In this document: piece after piece, positions 54,323-63,030 of the stretch
How positions within the stretch are numbered: the stretch's first letter is position 1
How the letters are laid out: every line of letters starts with the position of its first letter
From: Paenibacillus helianthi
GTDB lineage: Bacteria; Bacillota; Bacilli; Paenibacillales; Paenibacillaceae
DNA: 64,000 nucleotides
NCBI RefSeq assembly: GCF_001909055.1
Contig: NZ_LVWI01000001.1
Span: 186,001-250,000 of the forward strand
Direction of reading: 5' to 3'
The notes under the pieces: model-generated
What the model was told of the DNA's origin: nothing
What the model saw: the letters and a program-made list of their open reading frames with translations, nothing else
Databases searched by the model: none
Made by a program: the position numbers and the translations under genes

Positions 54323-55114
54323 CTATGACCCGGCTCCCTTATACTTTTTGACACCGTAATTCCAGGATAAAAGCCCAATCCCCAGGAATATCGCACCCAC
54401 CACCGGAGTAAGCAGTGCCATACCCTGCATCTCCTCACGGTGCAGAAACAGTGCCGCCGGGTACACTCCGACAAAAGCAAACGGAATAATCCAAGTAAGC
54501 AGCACCTGAATCGCGCGATTGTAGATCGTAACCGGATAACGGCCATAGGTCTGGATATTGTACATCAGCGGCAGAATGCCGGTTGGAGCATCGGAATAAA
54601 ACGACAATGAGGTTAAGGTCGTATATATCCCGGTATAGATGGCAACCGCACTAAGCGTAAGCACAATAATCATGGGTAGGGTCCACCATTCAAAGGGCAG
54701 ACCGAGATTACTGCCACTGATCCCCATAATGATCAATCCGATAAAAGACCCCACCAATGCCGGAGGGTCCACATTCTCCAGGAAAATCTGGAACAAGTTA
54801 TGCGCTGGACGGGTCAGAATACGGTCCATTTCACCTTTGACGATATAGCGCTCGCTGAAACCCCACATATTCACAAAGCAGCTGAAGACGCCAAAAGGCA
54901 CCATAAAGAAACCGTATACGAACACCACTTCATTCTGGCTCCAACCACCCAGACTATTGGTATGCATGAAGATGACCAGAATGAAGATAAAGTTGGTCGC
55001 TTGAAACAGCAGATCAGACACCACTTCCACCCAGAAATCGGCGCGGTAAGTCAGACGTGTCTTCATATAGTTTTTGATATATTCCACTAATAAGTCCAAG
55101 TAATACAACTTCAC
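54323..55114 (-). CDS. ABC-2 family transporter permease, subunit 2
   Basis: The 263-residue protein has six hydrophobic helices and the ABC-2 pattern (EYIKNYMKTRLTYRADF; VKGEMDRILTRPAHNLFQIFLENV). The start is GTG 55114, which directly follows the stop of subunit 1 (TGAGTG). With subunit 1 and the ATPase it forms a heteromeric exporter; the substrate is not known. Confidence 0.85.
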   Translation of the reverse strand: MKLYYLDLLVEYIKNYMKTRLTYRADFWVEVVSDLLFQATNFIFILVIFMHTNSLGGWSQNEVVFVYGFFMVPFGVFSCFVNMWGFSERYIVKGEMDRILTRPAHNLFQIFLENVDPPALVGSFIGLIIMGISGSNLGLPFEWWTLPMIIVLTLSAVAIYTGIYTTLTSLSFYSDAPTGILPLMYNIQTYGRYPVTIYNRAIQVLLTWIIPFAFVGVYPAALFLHREEMQGMALLTPVVGAIFLGIGLLSWNYGVKKYKGAGS

Positions 55115-55996
55115 TCACCCCCCCTGCACGAACAGCCGCTGACGCGACGCGTGATATAGCCAGACAATTGGAATCAGCAGTACTACGAACCAGATGACCT
55201 GGATACCCAGCACATTCCAAATGCCCACCCCGTGCACCCGTCCCGTGAATACGGAACCCGGCAGGTAAGTGATGGCTTGAAAGGGCAGAACTTTAAGGAT
55301 GGAAGATAACCAGTCCGGAAACAGGGTGATCGGAACGATCAAGCCGGAAAAAAGGTCGACCACGACACGCTTCATCCGCATCATACCCTCATTATTCTCG
55401 ACGAAGAACGCCGATAAGCCCGTTATAATATTGATCTGTGAACTGATCAGGAAGCTGAAAAAGAGCATGACCAGAAATCCGGCCCAAGCTGAAGGTTCTG
55501 TCGGTAAATGCACCGGAAACAGCAGAATAGCAATCACCATACCCGGGATCATCAGCATCATAAAGCGGAACATGCCTTCGCCAAGACCCTGCATCATCTT
55601 GACCAGCACGTAGTTATACGGCCGGATGAACTGGATTGCGATGCTTCCGTCCCTGATATCTGTGGAAATCTCCCGGTCCAGGTTGTTAAAATAAAACGCC
55701 CTAGCCATCCAGGAAACCGCAACATACGTTGTCATCTGGGCACCTGTAAACCCGCCCAAGGATTCCCCGTTCCCATAAATTGCCTTCCAGGTAAAATAGT
55801 TCACACCTATATTCAGCGTATAGATTAGAATACCGGAATAATAATTAATACGGTAAGCGAGCATAGTCAAAAACCGGATGCGGATGAAATCGAAATAAGC
55901 ACCCAGCAGCAGCCTCCATCCTGTTTCCTTAGGTCCGTCTGCGGAAGAACCTCCAGATGATGAACTGGCTGCAGCGGCTTTAAGCTGATCAGACAT
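55115..55996 (-). CDS. ABC-2 family transporter permease, subunit 1
   Basis: The 293-residue protein has a short Ser/Gly-rich tail at the N-terminus, then six helices with an ABC-2 core (NLDREISTDIRDGSIAIQFIRPYNYVLVKMMQGLGEG). The start is ATG 55996, with GAGG 6 nt upstream; it overlaps the ATPase gene by 8 bp. The two permeases share the RxI-x-RPxNx-L pattern before a helix, so they are paralogues. Confidence 0.85.
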   Translation of the reverse strand: MSDQLKAAAASSSSGGSSADGPKETGWRLLLGAYFDFIRIRFLTMLAYRINYYSGILIYTLNIGVNYFTWKAIYGNGESLGGFTGAQMTTYVAVSWMARAFYFNNLDREISTDIRDGSIAIQFIRPYNYVLVKMMQGLGEGMFRFMMLMIPGMVIAILLFPVHLPTEPSAWAGFLVMLFFSFLISSQINIITGLSAFFVENNEGMMRMKRVVVDLFSGLIVPITLFPDWLSSILKVLPFQAITYLPGSVFTGRVHGVGIWNVLGIQVIWFVVLLIPIVWLYHASRQRLFVQGG

Positions 55997-57044
55997 GGAT
56001 GACCTCTTTCTCATCCTTAAGCGCAAGAATCTTCTCTTCCGGTTTCTCGGCCGAACCTGATTGATAAATGCTGCGGACGATATCATCCGTATTGGTCTCA
56101 ATGATTTTGATGTCGGTAATGTCTGCTTGACCCACAACTCGTCCTAGCACATCCGAAACGTTCAGCTCCAGCGGAATCCAAACCTTGGCACCCAGATCAT
56201 TCTCAGATGTCCAGGTAACCGGCATTTCTTCTGTCCACTGCATAAGCTGCTCAAGTTTAGTTGGAGCCCCGAATTGGAACTGCACCTCACGCCCTGTACC
56301 CCAGCGTTGCTTCAGATCCTCCAGGCCCCCATCATAAATGATGCGTCCATCGTCCAGCATAATCACCCGAGAACAGAGCGCTTCAATATCCTGAAGATCA
56401 TGAGTGGTCAGCAGGATAGTTGTTCCATGCTCGCGGTTCATATCCTTCAAGAACTGGCGGATTTCCGACTTGACCACAATATCCAGTCCAATTGTAGGTT
56501 CATCCAGGAACAATATGGACGGATTATGCAGGAGTGCCGCAACCAGCTCACAACGCATCCGCTGCCCCAAACTGAGTTTGCGGACCGGACGGTTCAGCAA
56601 ATCCTGCAGCTCCAGCCGTTCAACCAGCTCATCCAGCCGTTTCTTAAAATCCAGTTCGGGTACACGATATACCTTGCGGAGCAGCTGGAAGGATTCAATC
56701 ACACCGATATCCCACCACAATTGGCTGCGCTGTCCGAACACAACACCGATATTCCGCACAAATTTCTCACGTTCCTCATAGGGTATATAGCCTCCCACAG
56801 AAAGACTGCCCGAGGTTGGAACCAGAATGCCGGTGAGCATTTTGATCGTCGTGGATTTACCCGCACCATTCTCGCCAATATAGCCGCAAATCTCGCCTTG
56901 GGGAATGGAGAAGGAGATATCCTTTACAGCTGTAACCTCGGAATATTCCCGTTTAAACAAATCAGCGAAGGCCCCTTTGAGGCCCTCGCGGTTTTTTTGG
57001 ACTTTGAAGGTTTTGCGCAAGTCCTGCACTTGAATGGCATTCAT
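55989..57044 (-). CDS. ABC transporter ATP-binding protein (ABC-2 exporter)
   Basis: The 351-residue ATPase has Walker A GENGAGKST, signature LSLGQRMR, Walker B ILFLDEPTIGLD and an H-loop (LTTHDLQD), plus a C-terminal extension of about 90 residues. The start is ATG 57044 after GAGG. It is the first gene of the exporter operon, followed by the two permease genes. Confidence 0.9.
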   Translation of the reverse strand: MNAIQVQDLRKTFKVQKNREGLKGAFADLFKREYSEVTAVKDISFSIPQGEICGYIGENGAGKSTTIKMLTGILVPTSGSLSVGGYIPYEEREKFVRNIGVVFGQRSQLWWDIGVIESFQLLRKVYRVPELDFKKRLDELVERLELQDLLNRPVRKLSLGQRMRCELVAALLHNPSILFLDEPTIGLDIVVKSEIRQFLKDMNREHGTTILLTTHDLQDIEALCSRVIMLDDGRIIYDGGLEDLKQRWGTGREVQFQFGAPTKLEQLMQWTEEMPVTWTSENDLGAKVWIPLELNVSDVLGRVVGQADITDIKIIETNTDDIVRSIYQSGSAEKPEEKILALKDEKEVIHV

Positions 57045-57100
57045 ATTGTACCTCACTAATCTAAGTATTAGGTTCAGTACCCCATTATAACATCTCTGAA

Positions 57101-57886
57101 TTATTTGGCTACTCGTCCATCAAAAAAATCAGCGTTCGGTACCGCCTCCAGATGGCCGGAACGGGCCACTTTCGTGCGCAAGTATTTCTCATTGAATACG
57201 GATACGTCGCCCCATAATGGGATTCGCTTCCCGGTGTTCATCCCGGCTGCCTTGAGGGCTTCCATCTTCTTGGGATTGTTCGTAATCAGAGTAACCGGTT
57301 TGCTGCGCAAATGCTGCAAGACGCTGATCGCATCTCTGTAGTCTCTGGAATCATCGGCAAAGCCCAGCTCCAGATTGGCTTCTACAGTATCATATCCTTC
57401 TTCCTGGAGAATATATGCCATAGCCTTGCTGAACAGCCCGATCCCTCTTCCTTCATGATTAGCCAGGTAGAACAAGGCCCCTGATCCGTGCTGTGCAATC
57501 ATCTTCATCGACTGGCGGAGCTGGAAACCGCAATCGCAGCGTTTGCTGCCAAAGATGTCACCCGTATGGCAAATGCTGTGCATCCGGATCAGCGCTTCAT
57601 CTGAATCCTCAAAATCTCCGTACACCAGCACGCTCGACTGCTGCCCTTCAGCCAGATTCATGGAGGACAGCCGGGAGATCAGCAGTTCCGTTGCTTCTTT
57701 GCTGTCGCCACCCTGCAATTCCTCGTCCGTGGCTTTCAACCAGCTGTACCATTTGAATGTGACAGTTTCCCCGTCCAGATTCACTGGCAGAGTAATAGGA
57801 CCAACGAGTATATTAGTGGAATCATCCATGGTAATCCGCTTTATTTTATTTTGTAATATAGATACGATATCTGGTTTGATCATCAT
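57101..57886 (-). CDS. ribA: GTP cyclohydrolase II
   Basis: The 261-residue protein has the GTP cyclohydrolase II signature: a zinc site in CHTGDIFGSKRCDCGFQL (three Cys) and NHEGRGIGL, with the later SxxRDYRDAISVLQHL. The enzyme opens GTP to start riboflavin synthesis. There is no DHBP synthase domain, no FMN riboswitch and no other rib gene, and the N-terminus is about 60 residues longer than in E. coli RibA. This may be a second, specialised copy. It is divergent from an HxlR regulator, and an operator covers both promoters. Confidence 0.9.
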   Translation of the reverse strand: MMIKPDIVSILQNKIKRITMDDSTNILVGPITLPVNLDGETVTFKWYSWLKATDEELQGGDSKEATELLISRLSSMNLAEGQQSSVLVYGDFEDSDEALIRMHSICHTGDIFGSKRCDCGFQLRQSMKMIAQHGSGALFYLANHEGRGIGLFSKAMAYILQEEGYDTVEANLELGFADDSRDYRDAISVLQHLRSKPVTLITNNPKKMEALKAAGMNTGKRIPLWGDVSVFNEKYLRTKVARSGHLEAVPNADFFDGRVAK

Positions 57887-57968
57887 TGCACCATCCTAAA
57901 CATATAGTGTGAATTTTAATATTCCAACTTTATTCCAACCATTTAAGTCGAGTAACTATTTGTAAGTT

Positions 57969-58005
57969 AGTTTATCATTGTAATATAACTTCGTCAAGTT
58001 ATAAT
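57969..58005. promoter_or_regulatory. Divergent ribA/hxlR promoters with shared operator
   Basis: The 20-bp palindrome TATAACTT-CGTC-AAGTTATA (57984-58003) lies between TTGTAA (57978-57983) and TATAAT (58000-58005), a hxlR-direction promoter with a 16-bp spacer. The opposite strand has TTGACG (57992-57997) and TAAACT (57969-57974), 17 bp apart, reading to ribA. A regulator bound here would act on both. Confidence 0.7.
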
Positions 58006-58071
58006 ATATATATAAATATTAATGATTACTTATTGTAAGTTTATGATATAATGAATGCGGAGGTGATCGAT

Positions 58072-58398
58072 ATGAACGATTTCGAAATGTGTCCGCGCTT
58101 TGAAAAAGCGGTAGATATGCTTAGCAAACGCTGGGTTGCGCTTATAGTATTCGTACTTATGAAAGGTCCCCGCCGTTTTGGTGAAATTGAGAGCTGTCTG
58201 TCCAATCTTAGCGGCAAGGTATTATCCGACCGTTTAAAGGAAATGGAGAACGAGGGCATCATCCAGCGCACAGTATATCCTGAAATGCCTGTACGGATTG
58301 AATACTCTCTGACCAGCAAAGGAATTGCACTGGCACCCATCCTTGGTGAAATTGGCAACTGGTCCACCGATTGGATCGAGATCGGTGCAAACAAATGA
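58072..58398 (+). CDS. HxlR family transcriptional regulator
   Basis: The 108-residue winged-helix protein has the HxlR pattern (CPRFEKAVDMLSKRWVALIVFVLMKGPRRFGEIE; LSGKVLSDRLKEMENEGII; YSLTSKGIAL), with the N-terminal Cys often used in redox or electrophile sensing (HypR, YodB). The start is ATG 58072, 7 nt after GGAGGT. The divergent ribA gene and the operator between them suggest control of GTP cyclohydrolase II. Confidence 0.9.
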   Translation: MNDFEMCPRFEKAVDMLSKRWVALIVFVLMKGPRRFGEIESCLSNLSGKVLSDRLKEMENEGIIQRTVYPEMPVRIEYSLTSKGIALAPILGEIGNWSTDWIEIGANK

Positions 58399-58414
58399 CG
58401 TCCGGTCTGCATCC

Positions 58415-58464
58415 AAAATAGCGCCTTGCTGGTTCCATCTACGGAATCCAGCAGGGCGCTATTT
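58415..58464. terminator. Bidirectional terminator
   Basis: AAATAGCGCC-TTGCTGG pairs with CCAGCA-GGGCGCTATTT across a loop of about 15 nt, between the convergent hxlR and ABC permease genes. Confidence 0.85.
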
Positions 58465-58490
58465 GTTGTATCCATTAGTGAAAATACATG

Positions 58491-59375
58491 TTACAAATCC
58501 TTGCGCTGAAACCGCAGCAGTCCTATCGCAAATACCACAACCGTATACAGAACGGCATACACCACAAATGAATCCGAAGGAACGGAATTAAAGTCTAAGA
58601 GTGGAAAGGAGCTTGTACTCATATTAACCATCCCTCCCAAATCTTTCAGACTGAAAAGCTCCGCTGTCATTTTTTGCTGCAGTCCGTCTGCCGGCATGAG
58701 AAGAGACATGATCCCCGTGAGATTATGCAGTGTATGGATTGCTTCTTCCTTCAAGCCTAGTGAACTGCTCATTTTATCGATCATCCCTCCAAGCCAGCCC
58801 GCTCCATAGAGCATGGTCATGAAAACCCCATTCCCAAGTGCCGAGAATAAACCCGACCCAAGCATGGATAAGCTGATGAGCAGCGGAACTAGAGAAGCAA
58901 AGAGCAGAAAAGCTTTTATAAGCGCAGCGCTGTCTCTTGGGATAGAAGCATGTGCATCTGCTATCAGCAGAATCGCTGCAAACAAAAGAAAAGCATAGAA
59001 AATTCCTAAGGTGACATACCCAAGCCAGCGCCCCAGATACCATTTCCACCGCGGCAATGGGCGAGGCAGTAATGCTTGCATGATCCCCTGTTCCGCTTCT
59101 CCCGCAATGGAGGAGAAAGAACTAAAAATAGCCAAAAAGGCAATAACAAAAGCCCCGAAGAAAAACCCCATGGTCAAAATAAAAGTGCCTGTCGTAAAGC
59201 TTTCAATCAGATTACTCCCATTCATAATGCTGGTTGCCCTTCCAGATTCGCTGCTCCCGACAATAGCTGCAACGAACCAGAACGCGATCAGAAAGACAGC
59301 AGTCATAACCAGAGTCATGAGCATCACTTTCTTCCGCAGCAGTTCTTTCCAGGTCATTCCCAGTATGGTTCTCAT
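58491..59375 (-). CDS. ABC-2 permease (NosY-like), ECF operon
   Basis: The 294-residue protein has six helices and the ABC-2/NosY pattern (GMTWKELLRKKVMLMTLVMT; GEAEQGIMQALLPRPLPRWKWYLGRWLG). It overlaps the ATPase gene by 4 bp. It is the last gene of the sigma-anti-sigma-ABC operon. Confidence 0.87.
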   Translation of the reverse strand: MRTILGMTWKELLRKKVMLMTLVMTAVFLIAFWFVAAIVGSSESGRATSIMNGSNLIESFTTGTFILTMGFFFGAFVIAFLAIFSSFSSIAGEAEQGIMQALLPRPLPRWKWYLGRWLGYVTLGIFYAFLLFAAILLIADAHASIPRDSAALIKAFLLFASLVPLLISLSMLGSGLFSALGNGVFMTMLYGAGWLGGMIDKMSSSLGLKEEAIHTLHNLTGIMSLLMPADGLQQKMTAELFSLKDLGGMVNMSTSSFPLLDFNSVPSDSFVVYAVLYTVVVFAIGLLRFQRKDL

Positions 59376-60364
59376 TCCTGCTCCCCCCTATGGCTGAGCC
59401 CGGATACAGCATCCAGGAACCATTCTTCCAGTCGTTCTTTTTTACGCGAAACCTCATATAAGGTCAGACCCTGTTCAATCATCAGTGAATTTAACCAGCC
59501 CACTTGTTCATCACTCTCGACTTCCGCCTCCAGCCACACCGTGCTTCCTTCGATGGCAGAAGACACAATGATGCCCTCTTCATCCTGATTCTTGTCTAAC
59601 GCTGCCTGACTGATCTGCAATCCCGTATGATTCTTCAACCAAGACAGCAAAAAAGGCGAAAAGCCGCCCACTTTAAAATGCCAGCTTGTTCGCTTATTTA
59701 ATATTTCTGAGACTTTGCCGTGCCGCAGGATCTCGCCGTTATTCAGCAGCGCCATCCGGTCGCACAGCACCTCAACATCCTCAAGCAGGTGAGAGTTGAG
59801 AAAAATGGTGATGCCCCGCTGCTTTAGCCTTTCCAGTATAGTCCTCACTTCCATACGGCCGATTGGATCAAGTGCCGATGACGGCTCATCCAAAAAAACA
59901 AGCTCCGGATCATTCACAAGTGCGCAGGCTAGACCCAACCTCTGTTGCATTCCCTTGGAGTAATGCTTCACACGGTCACGGCCCCGCAGTCCTAATCCTA
60001 CCTCTTTCAGCAGCTCTGGTATTCTACGGTCTGCTACAGACTTCTCGATATTGCATAATCGGGCATGGAGTCTAACTACCTCTTCTCCACTCAGCCATTC
60101 CTGGTACCGGTAAAGTTCCGGCAGATAACCTATCTTCGACTTGGCTGCAAGAGTTCCAATCGGATGTCCAAAAAGAGCGGCACTTCCACTGGTCGGACGA
60201 ATTAAGCCTGCCAGCATTTTAACAAAGGTGCTTTTACCGGCACCGTTGGGACCGAGGAAGCCGAAGGCTTCCCCTTTCTCAACAGTAATAGTTACATCTC
60301 TGCAGCCGCGTCCGTTACTGTATTCTTTAGTCAGTAATTGCGCTTGGATTGCGGGTACATTCAT
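59372..60364 (-). CDS. ABC transporter ATP-binding protein, ECF operon
   Basis: The 330-residue ATPase has Walker A GPNGAGKST, signature YSKGMQQR, Walker B LVFLDEPSSALDP and an H-loop (NSHLLEDV), with a C-terminal extension. It resembles bacitracin or lantibiotic-type single-permease exporters (BcrA/NosF class). It overlaps both neighbours by 4 bp. Confidence 0.9.
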   Translation of the reverse strand: MNVPAIQAQLLTKEYSNGRGCRDVTITVEKGEAFGFLGPNGAGKSTFVKMLAGLIRPTSGSAALFGHPIGTLAAKSKIGYLPELYRYQEWLSGEEVVRLHARLCNIEKSVADRRIPELLKEVGLGLRGRDRVKHYSKGMQQRLGLACALVNDPELVFLDEPSSALDPIGRMEVRTILERLKQRGITIFLNSHLLEDVEVLCDRMALLNNGEILRHGKVSEILNKRTSWHFKVGGFSPFLLSWLKNHTGLQISQAALDKNQDEEGIIVSSAIEGSTVWLEAEVESDEQVGWLNSLMIEQGLTLYEVSRKKERLEEWFLDAVSGLSHRGEQE

Positions 60365-61482
60365 TGCGTGATCAACTCCTGGAGCTGCTTCATGAATTTC
60401 TCTTTGTCCTGATAGAGTGAACCGCCGGAAAAGTCGAACAGCTGCCCATTATTCACCCATGTTGCACTATAAGTAGGCCCATCGCCATACTCCATAGTTT
60501 CCATGATAATCTTTATACCGTTCACTTCAATCTGCTCGGTATGATTCCCTTTGATCACAGGCATAGGCAGGTCTCCGGCCAGAATACTGCTCTGCTGCAG
60601 ACTGGACTTCAGTTCATCCGGGAGAAGCGGGAAATCAATGACAGCCCGCACAGCCTCTTCCACGTTAATTGAAGGATCTACATTCACCACAGGCGTATTC
60701 ATCTGCATCAGATTCGCCCAGTGATCATCCATAGAAAAATCATAGCTTACGGATTCTGGAACCGATAGCGTGAGCGGCTTGCCGTCAATGGATTCAGGCA
60801 ACAGCTCTTTCGCCCCCAGACGTGTCAGCGCCTTATTTACCTCATCCACCTTGAGAGTCAGTGTAATTTGCTGTGAGGAGTTTATATATACGCTTTTAAC
60901 CTTATCAAAAGCTCCACCGGTCAGCGCAGGGTAGCCCAATTTATCCTGCAATGCATTCACTGGCACCATTCCGCTTAACGTACCGGATGAATAGCTGAAT
61001 GAGCCAAATTTGTTAACAGCTTCATTAATATTGTCTTCCCCGCTGACCTGATAGAACAAATTCCGCAGATCATCTTCATTGACAGCCGTTACTTCCTGCA
61101 TTCTGAATTGACCCAATATGGCGGCCATGGCCGTATTGCCTACAGGTGTGGCTAGTACGGCTGCAAATATGGCTACGCCCGCTGCAGCAGTTGCCCATTT
61201 CCGGCGGCGGTTCATGGCAAACCGCCGTGGCTTCCGGCTATTGGTTTTCGCCTGTGCTCCGGCGGTGTCCGCTGGACTCACTAAAGGCTGCACCTCATTC
61301 TTCCTATCACTTGATTCCGCTATGGATGCCGCATGGTCTTCTTCTATGCCAATCTTTTTGACATCCTGCCCCCATGATGCCCATACCGGATTCACCGGCT
61401 CAGCAGCAAGCTTATTTTGCAGCTTCGCCCAGGCTTCATTCGTAAGTTGTTTATCGGAATCATATTTCAAAGGATTGGTCAT
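60361..61482 (-). CDS. Probable anti-sigma factor
   Basis: The 373-residue protein has a cytoplasmic N-terminal part (1-92), one membrane helix (about 96-116) and a large extracytoplasmic domain, the topology of ECF anti-sigma factors. The N-terminal part has no clear zinc-type HxxxCxxC motif. The gene follows the ECF sigma gene by 61 bp, and its stop overlaps the ATPase start. The assignment rests on position and topology. Confidence 0.7.
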   Translation of the reverse strand: MTNPLKYDSDKQLTNEAWAKLQNKLAAEPVNPVWASWGQDVKKIGIEEDHAASIAESSDRKNEVQPLVSPADTAGAQAKTNSRKPRRFAMNRRRKWATAAAGVAIFAAVLATPVGNTAMAAILGQFRMQEVTAVNEDDLRNLFYQVSGEDNINEAVNKFGSFSYSSGTLSGMVPVNALQDKLGYPALTGGAFDKVKSVYINSSQQITLTLKVDEVNKALTRLGAKELLPESIDGKPLTLSVPESVSYDFSMDDHWANLMQMNTPVVNVDPSINVEEAVRAVIDFPLLPDELKSSLQQSSILAGDLPMPVIKGNHTEQIEVNGIKIIMETMEYGDGPTYSATWVNNGQLFDFSGGSLYQDKEKFMKQLQELITQ

Positions 61483-61543
61483 TGGATGGTTCCTCCTAAA
61501 AGTTTGATGTTCATTAACTGCCTGGATTCGCTTCGTGCACGAA

Positions 61544-62062
61544 TCAATCGGTCTGAGGGTATGAATTAACCGCCTGCTGTTTCAGCTTATGGGTTGCCCG
61601 GTTAAGCAGTGTTCCGACAACCGGAGGATTTATGCCAAGCTGCCCGGCAATCTCCGAATAGCTGTAGCCCGAGTAGCGCAATAGCAGCGCCTGTCTGTCT
61701 CTCTCGGGTAGACCATCCAGCCAAGTCCGGACATCCTCCTGGTCCAGCTTGCTGAGTACAGCCTCTTCACCGGAAGGCGGAGCTGCCTCGGCGCTGAACA
61801 ACAGCTCATGCTTATCCTGGAGCCGACGATCCCTGGCCTTTTTGTTCAAATAGTCATATCCAATCCGGGTGAGCACTCTATGGAGCCAAGCACCCAGCGC
61901 ATTCGGATCATCCGGCGGGTTGCGGTATAGTCTGAGAAACACATCCTGGGCTAAATCATCTGCTGCCGACTCATCCCGTACAAGCGCCGCCAACTTCCGC
62001 CGCACCACCGGATAGTGTTCATAAAATATAGTTCGAAACATTTCAGTTTCCGGAAATTCCAT
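61544..62062 (-). CDS. ECF-type RNA polymerase sigma factor
   Basis: The 172-residue protein has sigma-2 (AADDLAQDVFLRLYRN) and sigma-4 (GLPERDRQALLLRYSGYSYSEIAGQLGINPPVVGTLLNRA) regions only, as in ECF sigma factors such as SigX/SigW/SigM. AGGAGG lies before the ATG. It heads an operon with a membrane anti-sigma protein and an ABC exporter, and probably drives its own promoter in response to envelope stress. Confidence 0.92.
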   Translation of the reverse strand: MEFPETEMFRTIFYEHYPVVRRKLAALVRDESAADDLAQDVFLRLYRNPPDDPNALGAWLHRVLTRIGYDYLNKKARDRRLQDKHELLFSAEAAPPSGEEAVLSKLDQEDVRTWLDGLPERDRQALLLRYSGYSYSEIAGQLGINPPVVGTLLNRATHKLKQQAVNSYPQTD

Positions 62063-62212
62063 TGTGTAAATCCTCCTTATCAGCTGCAGCTATAAGTAAG
62101 ACGAACGCCAAAACGATTTTGTATCAAAGTAAATACAATTATCATAACATTTCTAATTATTTGCAGTTGAAAACGCAGAAAAGCAGTCCCTCAATAAGTA
62201 GATACAAGACGA

Positions 62213-62246
62213 ATAAACCCCGCTAGAATCGTTCCAGCGAGGTAAT
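62213..62246 (-). terminator. Probable terminator of the PPOX gene
   Basis: On the minus strand CCTCGCT pairs with AGCGGGG (one mismatch), followed by TTTATT. Confidence 0.5.
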
Positions 62247-62302
62247 TGTTTATGTAATCACATTTATGACGTTATCTATCTTGATCTAACAGCACCCTTA
62301 TA

Positions 62303-62854
62303 TTATTTATCCCCCCGTCCTGCCCCCATGTCTGTTCCATACATTTTTTCTGCTTCTATGGGACTTTCTTTTGCTGTTACATGGTGTGGAATTACCCTGC
62401 AAACTTGAACCGGTCCGCCGAATACAGCCGACCTATATTTATCCACATGCTGCTTGGGCAACGGGCGGTTATAATAGCCGGGCACATATTTATTTATCAT
62501 TTCCTGAAGCACATGAGTGGCTTCGTCCAAATCCGTAATCGGTTCTGCTTGTCCAAAGATCATTACACTCATATAAGCCGTATCTGTTTTGGCAGGTACC
62601 GGATCCGTGATGGTTCCGTATGACTCACATACGGTAAAACAAACCTCTGGATTTTCCTTCATGACCTGATTGCGTCTTCCATCCCCGGCCCCATGAAAAT
62701 AGAGATTCCCCTTCGTCCATACATAATTTAGCGGTACGACATAGGGAAGGCTCCCATCAACCAATCCCAGATACCCCGTTTTCGCTTGCTGTAGGAAACT
62801 GTCAATTTTCTCTTGATCCACACATTCTCTGATTTTGTAACGAACCATATCCAT
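62303..62854 (-). CDS. Pyridoxamine-5'-phosphate-oxidase-like FMN protein (NimA-type)
   Basis: The 183-residue protein has a split-barrel FMN-binding fold (GYLGLVDGSLPYVVPLNYVWTKGNLYFHGAGDGRRNQVMKENPEVCFTV), of the 5-nitroimidazole-reductase-like PPOX group. Such proteins reduce small molecules or bind F420/FMN. The start is ATG 62854, with GGGAG 10 nt upstream; the open frame to 62980 has no ribosome binding site. It is divergent from a MocR regulator, a likely controller. Confidence 0.85.
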   Translation of the reverse strand: MDMVRYKIRECVDQEKIDSFLQQAKTGYLGLVDGSLPYVVPLNYVWTKGNLYFHGAGDGRRNQVMKENPEVCFTVCESYGTITDPVPAKTDTAYMSVMIFGQAEPITDLDEATHVLQEMINKYVPGYYNRPLPKQHVDKYRSAVFGGPVQVCRVIPHHVTAKESPIEAEKMYGTDMGAGRGDK

Positions 62855-63030
62855 TTTTATAATTCTCCCTTCCATTCTTAAAGAGTGCGCAACGACCAAA
62901 TTGTAAATACCTGTGTTATTACGGTAGTATATCAATGAATGGATTGCTTTAAAACATCCAAACTTTACAGTTATACACAATCCATAATTAATGTTTTAGG
63001 AGTGAATCTTATTTTTTGGGGGTATGTTCG

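Noticed and set aside
57887..58071. FMN riboswitch before ribA
   Set aside because: The region is AT-rich and short, and shows a protein operator rather than the conserved GC-rich RFN element.
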